From positions 26,291,375 through 26,355,374 of the forward strand of contig CAIIXF020000005.1 of NCBI GenBank assembly GCA_903813345.2: DNA of 64,000 nt, read 5' to 3'. The position numbers were made by a program, and so were the translations under genes. Source of the DNA: Owenia fusiformis (taxonomy: Eukaryota > Annelida > Polychaeta > Sabellida > Oweniidae). Of this stretch, positions 44,925 through 57,800 are shown piece after piece. Under the pieces are notes generated by a model. That model was given only the letters and a program-made list of their open reading frames with translations, searched no databases and was not told where the DNA came from. Position 1 is the first letter of the stretch. Every line of letters starts with the position of its first letter.

Positions 44925-45742
44925 CAGGGTGTTAAAAAAAACGCAACCCAAAGAAATCGCTATATCTTGGAAGATACTTATCTAATTGTGTTCATTTTTT
45001 CAGGAAAGAAAGAAGAGACTGTGTATGTATAGCTCCTCTTTTGTTAGTTAGTTGTAAAACATGATGCCTTGTACACCTGCTCAAAAGACATTAGTATTAG
45101 AATAATACGAAGAACACAAATGGAAAATGGAAATGTTTCAGGAAAAGAAAGAAGATACTGTGTATGTATAGCTCCTGTTGTTACTTAGTTGTAAAACATG
45201 ATGTCTTGGACACATGCTCAAAAGACAGTTGTACTAGGGAAATACGAAAACGCAATCAGGGGTGACTGACACAGCAATAATACCAAATAACTTTCTAACC
45301 ATAGTGTTTTGGCACTTCAGATTTGGCACAAATTATCCTCATTCAATGTGTGGTGAATTGTGGAGTTTCATCAAAATATTCCAGGGACTTTAGTCATGGT
45401 CAAAATGCCTTCTTAAGTGTGCCTGAACCAGGCCGTTTGACTGCGATTTGGAAGGATTTCCACCATGACTGTAAAGTCCCTAAAGTGATTTTGATTTCAC
45501 CCTACAGATTTACCATACATTGAATGAAGATGAGATGTGCCAAAGAAGAGCCAAAACACTATGGTTAGGAAGATATTTAGTTTTACAACTAAGTAACAAC
45601 AGGAGCTATACATACACAGTATCTTCTTTCTTTTCCTGAAAAAATTCCCATTTTCCAGATTTTCCTGAAAAAATGAACATAATTGAACTAATATTTTTCA
45701 AGATATAGCGATTTCTTTGGGTTGCTTTTTTTTAACACCCTG
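44925..45742. mobile_element. Mariner-like element with ~48-bp inverted ends, 818 bp
   Basis: The ends begin CAGGGTGTTAAAAAAAACGC on the left and mirror 'gcttttttttaacaccctg' on the right, with a matching inner arm 'gaaatcgctatatcttg'. TA flanks both sides (44923-44924, 45743-45744). A ~140-bp internal tandem duplication ('gaaagaagagactgtgtatgtatagctcc' to 'ctcaaaagac') lies at about 45003-45230, and its inverse recurs near the right end. The interior is too short for a full transposase and no catalytic motif is visible. Confidence 0.8.
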
Positions 45743-45744
45743 TA

Positions 45745-46764
45745 TATGTGTTACACATGTGTGTGATACAACAGTTTTGTTCCTTATGCGCTACAACCAT
45801 ATTTGGGTCTGCGGGAACTCTGCATTTCCTAATTTAGAATACAGTTATCCTTCCCAAGAATATTCCAAGTTTATCTTTTTAAAAGATCTCATATATTTAG
45901 AAAGTAAGCCCAAGAAGTTATAAAATGGGTCTATGATTTTTAATAATTTTTGAACTGAAGAATTTGTCTTGAATTTTTAGGCCAATGGCCAACCATGTTT
46001 TAAATATGTTAAAACTTTGTTGAAAATATTTTTTCATTTATCTATGTTTATTGACTAAATATGAAGAAAGTATTCAACAACATTGTTAATATAAAGCACA
46101 GGGTAAGCCACAAGTGATCAAGTGATCTAACAGTTCAGTATGTAATGGCTCAGGAAGTAACAGTTCTGCATTCAGTATAATTTTCATTTTCCTTATTCAC
46201 TTTACCCAATGTTTCGGTTGAACAAACCCATATGGATATACTGTACAACAATTAATTGGATTATTGTTACTAGCGTATCCTTTAATGAAACTGAGAGATT
46301 GTTTAAAGCATATGTCGATCAACCGACAAATCATTATATTAGTAGATCATACATACAATGTAATGTCATTAATCATTGTCATAATGCCAATCAAGATTCC
46401 GGAATTACCATTGTGTATTATTTTCTAATAATTTAACCATAAGGATGTTCAGATCCCTGAAATTTGGTACCTTATATTTCATTAATTGTATGATAGAGTG
46501 ACTTGTTTGGTTGTGTTTGTTTGTTTGCTTTGTTGTTTGTTTGTTGTTTTGTAGGTCGGTGTACCATGATGGTAAAAAATTCTCAGTCGCATAGCTCTGT
46601 TGGAGAGGCTATAATGTACAATGTACATTGATACATGCAATATGAACAACTTAGAACAATAGGATGTTAAGGACCTTTTGTTGGACTACTAAATTGAATA
46701 TATACAAGGAGTGTAACTTAACATTGTGCATCCCCTTATCCTTTTCTCTTGATTGTGTATGTAT
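45745..46764. other. Gene-free intergenic stretch
   Basis: AT-rich; a 'tttgtttg' run is near 46510. No gene recognised. Confidence 0.45.
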
Positions 46765-46990
46765 ACCAGGGGCAGATTTGGAAACCAACAAGGAGGGGGG
46801 GCCAAATTTCAAGTCTGGAAAAATATTTTGTGCCCCTAAAATCAAAAAGTGGGCCCGAATTTTTAAAATTTAAGGCCCATTAATTGGGCTCATATCAAAT
46901 TTTTGGGCCAAAAAATTTGGGCCCAATTTTTTTTTCTGAGCCCGCACAAGCAGAAGCACTTGTTGACATAAGCTGCGCCCTTAACCAATA
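46765..46990. repeat. GGGCCCAAATTT-rich repeat element
   Basis: Starts 'ccaggggcagatttggaaacc', has a G8 run, then several inverse copies of 'gggcccaaattttt' and 'aaaatttgggcc'. Probably a dispersed non-autonomous element; ends not certain. Frames on both strands are incidental. Confidence 0.5.
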
Positions 46991-47264
46991 AAAATAGAAC
47001 CATGAGATAGAAGAGAAGAGCTTTCAAATGCTTTTTATTTTAAGCTTCTAGCTTAATTTTGAAGGAAGTTGCATCGATTTTTGTAAAAAATTTTGTTAAA
47101 TACTATACTTAATTTTTTACATGTAAGTGATGGCCAACCTATAATGCCAATATGGTGATTGGTGGCCGAAAATGTATTGACTTTACTTCAATAAAGTTTA
47201 TACTATAAAAAAAATGTTTTTTTGTTGTTGTAAAATTCTATTTTTGGCTTGTTTATGCCGCAAT

Positions 47265-47346
47265 CGCACCCCCCCCCCCCCTTGACTGAAAACCAAAATC
47301 CTTTGGGCGATCGCACCCCCCTCACTGAAAGCTGCTACGCCCCTGT
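47265..47346. mobile_element. GGGGCGTAGC-family fragment, reversed
   Basis: A C-run, then 'cttgactgaaaacc', 'ggcgatcgcaccccc', 'tcactgaaagctgctacgcccctg'. This is the inverse of the left part of the element at 5095-5268. Confidence 0.65.
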
Positions 47347-48362
47347 AGTCCTTATAAGCCATGTTTTTGGGGCTACAGTATGTATGTGGAATGAAATTAG
47401 TCTTACATCGAGTCTCTTAACCTCCTCCATCTTGAAGCAAAAGTAGATTTACATCTACATGTGCACATGTTTGTAATTACCTTTGATATGAAATGTCAAT
47501 ATTAATACCACAATGGCTGGTTAGTGATACTTATCAAGTAACTTTCAACTCACTCCATAATGACGTCTCAAAAATGTCAAAAATATTTCTGAATGTTAAT
47601 GACTATGATTTTCATCGTACACTTATGTTTTTATCAACTTCATCACTCAGACCATACAATTAATTTTTTCATTGATTTCAAAGCAGTAATTATGTCAATT
47701 AAGCTGATTGATGCCTATGCTTGATCATTTATTTGTCATTAATGCAGTATATTTAGGCTTATTCTCAATTTAATTGTTGATGACACAAGAGCTTAGGGTC
47801 ATTCTGCAATGATGCGAAAAGTCCACAGATTTCACTTCATCTTTGGATATAAGATAAATCCACTTAAAGGTAATAATTCAAAGCTATAAACTTAATTTTG
47901 ATTGAAGTGATTAATTAATAATTCAGTTATTATTGAGAGCTTGATGGTTTTTAAGGCCAAGTAAAACTAATTTTTGGATTATATAAATTAAATGCTTTTG
48001 ATCCAAGCATGTACAAATCTGCATTATCTTCAAAATAAGCTTTTCGGATTTGATATTATGAAAATATATCTTTTTAGATTTTGATTTATCATATTTTGAA
48101 TGCTTTCCAGAACTAAAATGTAGTTTTGTCTTGAAGATGTTAAAATAATTGTTTTGTGTTGATAACGAATCACTTGCATGACAGACCTTCTATTAAGGTG
48201 ACCTAGTTAAATCACTCTACTATTAATATTACTTTGTTTTTGAAAATATTTGGATACTTTGTAATTATAAGCAAATATCAATGTATCCCATTAAACAGTT
48301 TTATCAAAATTAAATATTTTGGCCTTCTTTAATTTTCAAGAAATGTTTGAAAGTGACACATT
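47347..48362. other. Gene-free intergenic stretch
   Basis: AT-rich, nothing recognised. Confidence 0.45.
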
Positions 48363-50695
48363 CACGCGGTAGTATCTCTTCGGGACGTATCGAAACCAGG
48401 CCGTCCCGAAAAACCGTTAATTTGAATTTAAAACCTACCCCAGTGTTTGAAAATCAAGGATTGTGAGTCTCACACTTCACCGTTTTTCTTCAAACTTGTT
48501 CCGTACAAAGCTTCACAGAAATACCTTTCAGTCGATACATTGTTGTCGTGTACAAAGTACCTCGTTTTAGCGGCGTTTTGGTCCCCAGCTGTGAGATAAA
48601 GCAAATTTTCATAACTTTCAACTGTTAGTCAAGTTATCTCGCCAGTCTTTTACCCATTCTCGCCCATAATTTCAGAATGGACTCCCATTACAACCTTCCA
48701 TCGCTACGTCTTGATTCTTGGGCATCAAACGCAGCAGTTTCTAAATCATCCACACATCTCTTCAAATTTGACCAATACGTCCCGTCATCTTCCACTACGC
48801 CCCGCCGAGTCTATCACTATACACGTAGAGTTGCATTCTAAAACAATTTGTCCATCGATGTGTCCGTTTGTAGGTTGCCATTGTCGATTCTAAATACTAA
48901 TCGGATTGTGTTTTAAGATTTACCCATTCTTGTCCATTTTCAATATACCTAAAATAGGGTGATCCAAAATCTCCCTAAAATTTAGATTTCCCGATATTGC
49001 AATATAAAGATTTTAATTACTGAACAACTGAAAATATTTTTAAGAAACGTTTAAAGTGCCCTATCCTTGAAAAAATGTTAAAATGCGAAAGGATGGGTGA
49101 TGTCAATTATATTATTTTCAGCATAACGTTAGAAACATGTATCATTTTATATGGTACACGTTTCATAATGTAATCCAATGGAATCATACAGAAGAAAGGT
49201 TGACACACAACAGTTAAAATCTTTATATTACATTATCAAACCAAGTCAGTAGATGTTGTTTATATACCAATTAGTGTTGTATGATGATGCATTATTTACA
49301 TGAATCTAGAAACGTTTTTGTGCCAATATTGCTCAATTTTGATAACATCTCCGTTATTTTGAAATTAAGCGTGGCAAAGTTTCCCGATGGATTTAGCTAA
49401 AAAGTGGTGCCTGTAGGGTTATTGAAAATCATACATGATGAAGAAAAAATACATATCCCTGAAATACAACAGTTTAATTTTGAGTTATAAACCATTTATG
49501 AAAACGGCATATTTGTCAAAATGACCAAAACTTCAAGTGAGACGCGTGGCAAAATTTCCCAGGGGTCTAGAGTGGAAATATTTGTACCAAGAGTCAATTT
49601 GTAACTAGAATCTATCAGATGACATATTTTTGGAAAATTTTGCAGATTTGGACAACCCTAACCTATAACTTTGTTGAACCTGAAGAAACGTATCAACTTT
49701 TTGTTAAATAAAGATAGCAAATTCAGCTGTCTACTGTACCTAACTTGTACTTTTTGCTTGTACTCAGATTGATGGATATTCTGTCGTATGACATGCGACA
49801 AACATATCAATTCTCATGGGTTTACATGGGAATGTCGATTTTCAAAAATTCATCAGATTTATCATCCATTTCCGATATATTGTATCATGTATCATGTAAA
49901 AGTATACTTTGTCACCAGTTACACGAAACCTGCTACTGCATACTACTGTATTGATGGTTAGACCATTTATTGTTGCAAAACAAGATTCCAAATTTTATTG
50001 TGTTTCAAACCAGACACTTGGTTTCCTCACAAAATCAAATACAGGACAATTACATATAATTAAAGTTAAAAAGCAACATCTTCACAAACATTTAAATTAT
50101 CAATTTCATGCAATCAGTTATAGTTATACTCCGTATGTATGCCAAACTTAAGACTGGTGTTAAGAATCGACCAAGGCAAACCTATGTAAAATTACACAAC
50201 GATGAACAAAATGTTTTAGAATACAACTCCACGTTTGTAGTCATAGACTCGGCGGGGCGTAGTGGAAGGTGACGGGACGTATTAGTCAATTTTTAAGAGA
50301 TGTGTGGATCATTTAGAAACTGCTGCGTTTGATGCCCAAAAATCAAAACGTAGCGATGGAAGGTTGTAATGGGAGTCCATTCTGAAATTATGAGCGAGAA
50401 TGGGTAAAAGACTGGCGAGATAACTTGACTTACAGTTGAAAGTTATGAAAATTTGCTTTATCTCGCAGCTGGGGACCAAAAACGCCGCTAAAACGAGGTA
50501 CTTTGTACACGAAAACAATGTATCGACTGAAAGGTATTTCTGTGAAGCTTTGTACGGAACAAGTTTGAAGAAAAACGGTGAAGTGTGAGACTCACAATCC
50601 ATGATTTTCAAACACTGGGGAAGGTTTTAAATTCAAATTAACGGTTTTTCGGGACGGAGTGGTTTCGATACGTCCCGAAGAGATACTACCGCGTG
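48363..50695. mobile_element. 2.3 kb transposon with ~460-bp terminal inverted repeats
   Basis: The first ~463 bp (48363-48825) and last ~461 bp (50235-50695) are near-identical inverses. Outer ends read CACGCGGTAGTATCTCTTCG and its reverse complement; inner ends reach 'cgccgagtctat'. The direct repeat ACATT flanks the element at 48358-48362 and 50696-50700. The ~1.4 kb centre is AT-rich, with two 'gcgtggcaaa.tttccc' blocks near 49370 and 49545. No transposase is recognised. Long inverted repeats recall foldback or Mutator-like elements, but a 5-bp duplication is short for Mutator, so the class is open. Arms are similar enough to suggest a fairly young insertion. Confidence 0.85.
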
Positions 50696-50700
50696 ACATT

Positions 50701-52574
50701 ACATTGTGTATTCCACCCGGCCCTGGATTATAACCTATTGTTCCTCTATCAATCTGCACTATGGTAAATGTAAACCAAATACTTGAGTTTTGTACGTTTA
50801 GGCTTCTGTAAGTGAGTTTTAGTGTAGATTCAACGTAACAAATTTTTCCATAGAATTGAAACTGTTATTATGTAGATGTGTTTATTTGATATAGACCTGT
50901 CGTCAAAGAAAGTGTGAATGTTAAGAAAACGGACTTAGCTGAAAGTGCCAATTTTAGTTTTAAATCTTATGTAAAATATTGTTGCAATCCAATGAAAAGA
51001 TTTTTAGTTCGGTCCTAATGGAGCGATTTGAATGATTTTGTTTAAATTAAAAATGTGGAAAATTTCAGGCTAAAGGTGTTTATTCTTGTATTTACATCAA
51101 TGACACCCCGAGGCTGATTTGTCAAATATCTCATGAAAAGTTATTCTCAATGAAATATTAATTTCAACTTTTGTATTTCTTTTACTATGGCTGTCTTCTG
51201 CAAAATATAGCTGAAAAAAAATTATGATAATTATACTGTAAACCAGTTTAATTTCACTGGTATTATTTTTTGCAAAATATATATTGTTTTACTGTTTCAG
51301 TGTTTATGGATCCATATCTGTGTGTTCAATCAGTATACAAAAAATGTTACAAATGCTTGTGCAACAAATTTTTCTGTAGAATTTGGTACATTCGCAAGTG
51401 CAACAAATTTTTCTGTAGAATTTTTAAGTGCAATAATAAACTCAATTTACTGTTATCAAAGTATACAGTTATTAAGTCTATATTTTGAGGATGAGATTTT
51501 TTGTATAATGAATCTATTTACCAGAGCATGGGTTGGTGAAAAACTACAAAGAATCATTTCCAATTGTGCGATTTTCAAAAGAAACTGAAAAGAAAGATTT
51601 AACGGGACATTCATTCCAGTTTATCTGGTGTTTGGCTTCAATAGATTTCTGCATTTCAAGCCACCTTGGTAACGTTGCTATGGAAATCAGTGATGCCTAT
51701 GCGAAAATAATGATAATTTATGATTGGTAGAACTGATAAAAGAAAAGATGTTGGAAGGCTATATTATGGGTAAATGTGTATTTTGGAGTATGGCAATTTG
51801 TCACATGAAGGGTCTAAGTTATAACTGAATGGAGTGCGTGTCCAGGTGGTTCGTTCTATTATTTGTATTCCCCACAATTTTCTGTTGACATAGGTTTAAA
51901 CCTAAATAGATCCAACTGTTGCAATTTTCAATTTTTCATTGTGATATTTCATTTTATGTTTAGACTTATACAAGATTTGAATTTGCCTCCATTCAAACTT
52001 GTTTGAAGATAAATTCTAATTTGAGAATTTGTGTACATAGCCCTTTTTATATCCCATATGGGATTCAGAGTATATGTACTTAGCTGCCCTGGGCATGGCC
52101 TAGACTATTATTGAGAAGATGTAGATCTTAAAAATTTATTCGTCATTCATACAATAAAGATTGATAGATCAAAAAGGAAATAATCATGAATATGTTAATT
52201 ACTGTATAATTTACTTGTGTAATCCTATATTCTTGTATTTGATATCAACATGTTTCTTCTTTCTGTGTATTGTTCTTGATTTCTAGCACAAATATCTCTG
52301 GGAGATAGACGTCCTTGAAGAATTTCTGGATATCAGCTTTCAAATCTTCAAATCTTTGATCTCACATAGAAAACTCATAAATACCAAAGAACACTTGAAT
52401 TTGAGATATTAATAACTCAGTACATTTGGTTTCCATTTCATTTGAAAATATGGGATAAAGTTCTAAGTAATTCTAGTAATTCCATTCACAACCACACCTA
52501 AAAACATTAAACATTGCAACTATCATTTACAATAGCCAAGAAAATGCAATGAAGGAAACATATTTGTTAAAATG
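50701..52574. other. Gene-free intergenic stretch
   Basis: No gene recognised. A local direct duplication 'gtgcaacaaatttttctgta' is at about 51359 and 51400. GAGATAGACGTCCTTG at 52302-52317 matches one arm of the palindrome at 18425-18457. Confidence 0.5.
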
Positions 52575-52717
52575 TAGGCCCGCAGCTGGGGGGGGGGGAG
52601 ATTTTTTCAAAATCGTGCAGTTTTTCACTATTCTGGGCACTTTTCAAGTGATTTTGGCCATTTTTTGGGGAATTTTTATAAAGTGAACCCCCTTGGTAAA
52701 TCCTGGCTACAAGGCTG
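52575..52717. mobile_element. GTAGCCAG-family MITE, decayed copy
   Basis: The left end 'aggcccgcagctgggggg' and the right end 'cctggctacaaggctg' are decayed inverses. The interior matches 13953-14146 ('cgtgcagtttttcac.attc', 'gtgattttggcc', 'gtgaacccccttgg'). Confidence 0.7.
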
Positions 52718-53084
52718 AAATGTAAAAAAATCCTTCCATTAATCATTCACTGTACATGATAGCTTTCAAGTTGGAAATATAGAGAACACATGAAAGTTGA
52801 AATGACATTATTTATACCCACAACCTGAATCAACAAATGAAATGAGTTAAACATTGCCCAAAAATGTTCCGAGCCACATGTGCTGGGTATTTTGATGCCT
52901 AACATTTGGTAGCTGCTAATTGTGGCCTTATTTATAATACTATACGTCATGTTCAATCATCCATTTGGAATAGCTCTCATATTTATGTGTTATTTATGAG
53001 GAACAATTTTAAAAGTTTACATAATATATTGATGGAGAAATCTGTGACGACAAAGAATGTTACATTTGTCATACCTTGTGGGGT

Positions 53085-53560
53085 TACACCTTGCAGTAGC
53101 ATTGTCACACCTTGCAGTAGCATTGTCACACCTTGCAGTAGGATTATGACATATTGTAGCCCAGTTTGCATGCCTTGTGGTATTATTGTCACACCCTACA
53201 GTAGAGTTGTGACACCTTGCAGTACAATTGTCACACCTTGCAGTAGCATCGTCACACCTTGCAGTACCACTACAACATTTTGTAACCCAGTTTGCATGCC
53301 TTTTGGTACTATTGTCACACCCTACAGTAGAGCTGTGATACCTGCAGTACAATTGTCACACCTTGCAGTACAATTGTCACACCTTGTAGTAGAATTGTCA
53401 CGTCTAATAGTCGAATTGTCACACCTTGTAGTGCAATTGTTACTCAAGTTTAAATGCAAATCAGCTGATACAATGCAAGTGTAATAATGCAAGGCAATTT
53501 TACTCATGCAATACAGAACAACTAATGCAATGCAAATCAACCAATCCAATGCAGGTCAAC
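53085..53560. repeat. 21-bp CACACCTTGCAGTA minisatellite and decayed AATGCA tail
   Basis: 'attgtcacaccttgcagtagc' units of 21 bp with variants run to about 53440, followed by looser 'caatgcaa' repeats that fade out past 53860. The 192-codon frame at 52906-53484, the longest in the window, is mostly this repeat (TPCSSIV-type heptapeptides); the other strand is open too. I do not call it a gene. Confidence 0.85.
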
Positions 53561-53860
53561 TGAAGATTATCTGACCAACACATAGCCTACAATGTAATTT
53601 ACTTTCATATGATGCAATGTAGTTCAACTCAAAACAGTTCAAATGTTGCAATATAGTCATTCAAACAGTGCAGTAAAGTACAACTAAGCCAATGCTATAT
53701 TTGACTTAGTAAATGTGCTACATTGCAGTTAAAATGCATATTATCATGTTAGATTGTCACAGTGAAAGTCCAGTATGATGCAGTAAAAGTAACGTAACCG
53801 ATATTGCACAACTATAATACAATGCAATTAAACAAATGGTAATTTATAATTAGTAACTGT

Positions 53861-54500
53861 TTTTCACCAAAAAGGAAAATCGCTAGGTTGTCATTGGTTT
53901 TTGTTTTACTGACACATGTCTCCTATGATAGAATTAAAATTAAAGCCTAGAGACTAATGCCACCTATTGAGTGTAAGGAATACTAAATAAACAATACCAA
54001 GATATGTATATTCAAATTGTATGCTCTGGATTATAGCACATTATAAATACAACTTGTAATAATATGCATCACTTCTAATTAACATTTTCAAGTTAATTGA
54101 AAATACACGTATCAGAGGTCAGCAAATAAAAAGGGAAATTGGAAAACCTGATTATTGTGAAAATATTCTAATCTCAAATGGATATTGGGAGATTTACATT
54201 GCACGACATGCTACGCAATTACAGCTCTTGCCAATCAATTATCCATTTTATAAGATTCTTTTATCAATCTCAGTGCTACAATTGATTGGTTGAAATTATA
54301 CTTTATATTTTATCGACAGTTGAAATGTCAAAGAAAGAACTGGTTACTTTTAATTCACTGATTGGTAATGTTTACCAATTCCTGACATGGTAACTTATAC
54401 AAAAGATGATTCAAATTGAAATGAAGTGTGTGATATTTTCAAAGGATTTGGGATTTTATTGAAGTGATACTGTGTATGAAGCCCAGGTGTGATTTGCTGG
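53861..54500. other. Non-coding spacer upstream of the LRR gene
   Basis: AT-rich, no gene. Likely upstream regulatory space of the LRR gene, with no clear motif. Confidence 0.45.
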
Positions 54501-54520
54501 CTTCTAAAGCTTTCTGTTTG

Positions 54521-54824
54521 TATAAATACCACGTGACCTGTATCAGCCAATCAGCGCTCTGTATTTTCTTGGCCTGAATGGTATTCATCAAAACGTGGGA
54601 TCCTAGTATCGCATTTCCAGTGGAGATTTTGTGTAGTGAAGTTCTATCGAAAATTTTAGGGAGTATTTCTTCATTTATGTAGCTGTTACGAGTAAAAGCG
54701 GATACATAAGACACTCAACTACAGGAACAATGCTACCAACGTGGATTATACGACGATAAAAGTCACTTTTAGAGGAGATATTGAAACTGAGAGTTCATCG
54801 GGGCTTTGACCCCTCGAAACCAAG
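54521..54824 (+). promoter_or_regulatory. Core promoter and 5' leader of the LRR gene
   Basis: TATAAATA at 54521-54528 is followed at once by the E-box CACGTG at 54530-54535 (CACGTGAC, USF/MYC type) and a CCAAT box at 54547-54551. The CCAAT box lies downstream of the TATA sequence, so the start point may be CCAAT-driven and further downstream. The initiating ATG is at 54825. Confidence 0.45.
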
Positions 54825-57800
54825 ATGGCCGCCCGAAAATGGATATTTCTTGCTTTTGTTTTGATATCGGGCTGGTCTCTTGAAGGGGTTTCAGGAGAAA
54901 ATATGAAGTGTCCTGATGTCTGTTCCTGTCTGGGGAACGCTGTGGACTGTAGTAACAAAGGCAAAAAGGAGCTTCAAGCGATACCAGCCGATATACCGAA
55001 CTGGGCCACAGATTTGTAAGTTTTCTTTCTGTACAAATAAAGTGCACTCTAAAATTGGTCTATTTTCTCCCGATTTATACTCTTTCGTCCAAATTTAGAG
55101 TATTTTAGTTATGCAAGGATAGTATCCTCTTGATGTTTTGTAAGTATTTCACGGAAAAATGCACGAAATACCGCTGAAAAACGGACGAGAAGTTCATAGT
55201 TTTTGTCAAAATTTGATTACTTTATGCTCAAATGGGTTCCTTACATAGCTGTTAAATTGGCCTACAAACTTGACCTGTAATGTATGCATATAAATGAATG
55301 GAATAGTTCAACATACTTTTCATGTTAGATTCATTTCAATTTTAGTGTGTACGTACAAAATGTATTGATTTTTTATGATAATTGTAACTTTTTTGACAGA
55401 TAATATTCTTTGGAAATTGTTACAGTGTTATCCTTTATTGTAACATTTTGCTACAGTATATCATTTATTGCTACAGTTATTTCAAAAATTCATTGTAATA
55501 TTTTCTGTCAAAATTGTTGAACAGGTCAAACCTTGAAAAAGGCATGAGTTGATTTTGTTGAAATATCGAATGATTTTTGACTATGGTACAATACAAACAA
55601 TAGGGTGTTGTTGATGGATTCCTTGGGTCCTGGGTCAATCTATATTTTTGGCTTAGATCGTCAGATCACTGAAAAGAGCTTTGCAGTTTGATTTCTGGTG
55701 TATACACATATCATCGTTAACCATATAACTGTAACTGTAATATATTGATGATTTTTCTTCGATTCCAATCATATTTCGTAAAGTTTATAGGGAATAGAAC
55801 ATACATGGGACATAATCCCATGGTATTATCCAAAGTTATCGGTATGCATTTTGTAATGAATTTTTGATTTCTTTACATGCTTTTGAGACTCAATTGGTAT
55901 GGTTTGTTGGGGTTCTTCTAAAAGTAGGGAAATAACTAGGATCAGAATCTTGTATTATATATTGTAAGACTAATCATTTTCATGTCGGGTGTAACATAAA
56001 TTTTGAAGTTCATTTTAAAACAGCCATTCATTGGATTCTATTATTTAGAACATACTTTAGAATAAACAGTACCGTCATTTTGCAATTCTCTTAAAAGTTC
56101 ATGTCTATCCATAAAAAATCTATAAACGTGACGCAAAAAAGATGTAAATAATTAAAATATATTTTATGGAAATGAAACAAAGTTCACACATTGGCATTTA
56201 GAAACTTAGAGTTCCCAACATGCCATAAAAAAGCTGTAGAAATTATGACTATAAACTTCATGCAGATGTTGAGAAAATGCTTTTTGAAGTAAATATTAAT
56301 ATCAAATTAAGTTTGGCCTGGTATATTTTGATAAAGTTTCAACTGCAATTGGCCTATAAAATCTCTGAATAGGAGGTATTATTCAGCCATGGTGTTTTCA
56401 GAGTTAAATTGCTTTTGGAGGTACAAAGCCGTGAAATTTTCTTTGGCATAGAGTCATTGGGTTTATACTGTAATTCTATACCTTTATCATAACCTGAATA
56501 CTGTTGAAAATTCTATTTTCTATACTTTTGAGATTTTAATTGAATCATGTTGTATTGAAAAATACTGGGCTACAAGTTTCATTAGTAATTAAAACATGCC
56601 ACAACAATACAAATATGAAACAGACACATTTGTCCTAGGTATTTTGTTTATATGGGTAACATCATTGAAAATTTAAGAATTAAGAATATAACACATAATA
56701 CATATTACCTAATTTCATAGCTTTGATCGAATATTACTGAACTTACAGAGAAATGTTTGCAACAATGAGCAAATTCTAACTTGAATCAATATGACCCAGT
56801 AGTCCAGTTTTCCCGTAATTGCAGCTCTATGGTACACTGTTTGATTTTCAGTCGCAAGCAAATATATTCAAACACTTCTAGTAAATGAAAGGGACTCTTT
56901 TCATAGTTTTGGCTTTTCAAATCTCCCTGAGCCTTTATTTGCATTCGTTGGTTAGAAAGAAAACATTGTAATCAGGCATACCTATATGTTCACATAATGA
57001 AACATACTAATGACTCTGCGAGATATTACACCAGGATCTTTCAATCTAATATTAAAATATCTAGTATATATCACAATGTCATATCTCAATGGTATGTTTC
57101 TAAGTTTTGAAAATACATTTTACTTTACTTAGGTTTGTGTTAAGTTGGTGCACTTACAATATGAACTGTAGGTGTACTTATTCAAATGATGTACATGTGT
57201 TAATGAATGGTATGTGGGTATTTTTAGTGTCTTAATGGAGCTAATTGTCTCTTCACTAGCTCAGCATATAGATGAGAAGTCATAGAATCACTCAAACTCT
57301 ATGGCTAACTAGCCTCCATTGCTATTAGCTGTACCTATCACCTTGGCTGGGTATTGCATAATTTACGCTTATCAACTTCCTTTCTTACGTAGTTATTTTG
57401 AAGCCAAAATATAACATTTATTTTACAAACTTTCATGACAAACTTCAATATGCCTCAAAGTGAATTTGAAAGGAAAGGAAAAAGCTCAAACATCCTTCCT
57501 TAACTAGCTTCAATTAGTGTACACCTATGATGTTTTCTATTAAGGTCATTATTGGCCTATTTTCTCAGTCCCTTTCTTGGCTTTCTGGTTAATTCATAAC
57601 AGGGGTTCCTCCATAGGTTTTTTACAAGCAACTCAAGCAGAATGGCACAAGTGTTACAATTGTTTTTAGAATTGTGATTTCTAACACCCAGTGGGTATGT
57701 CCATTGTTTCGTAAGATAAAACATCCATATTGAATATTTTCAACCAACTCTACTCTTATATTCCATTTTACCATTAATCCATAAGTCTGGATATATCCTC

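Noticed and set aside
45061-45250. Possible transposase N-terminus in the mariner-like element ('AQKT.VL.KYE')
   Set aside because: Interrupted within a few codons and duplicated; too short to support a coding call.
48826-50234. Transposase in the centre of the 2.3 kb inverted-repeat element
   Set aside because: Only short frames with no catalytic motif or recognisable domain.
52906-53484. 192-codon open frame, the longest in the window
   Set aside because: It is mostly a 21-bp minisatellite, whose period keeps frames open on both strands; there is no domain or splice context.
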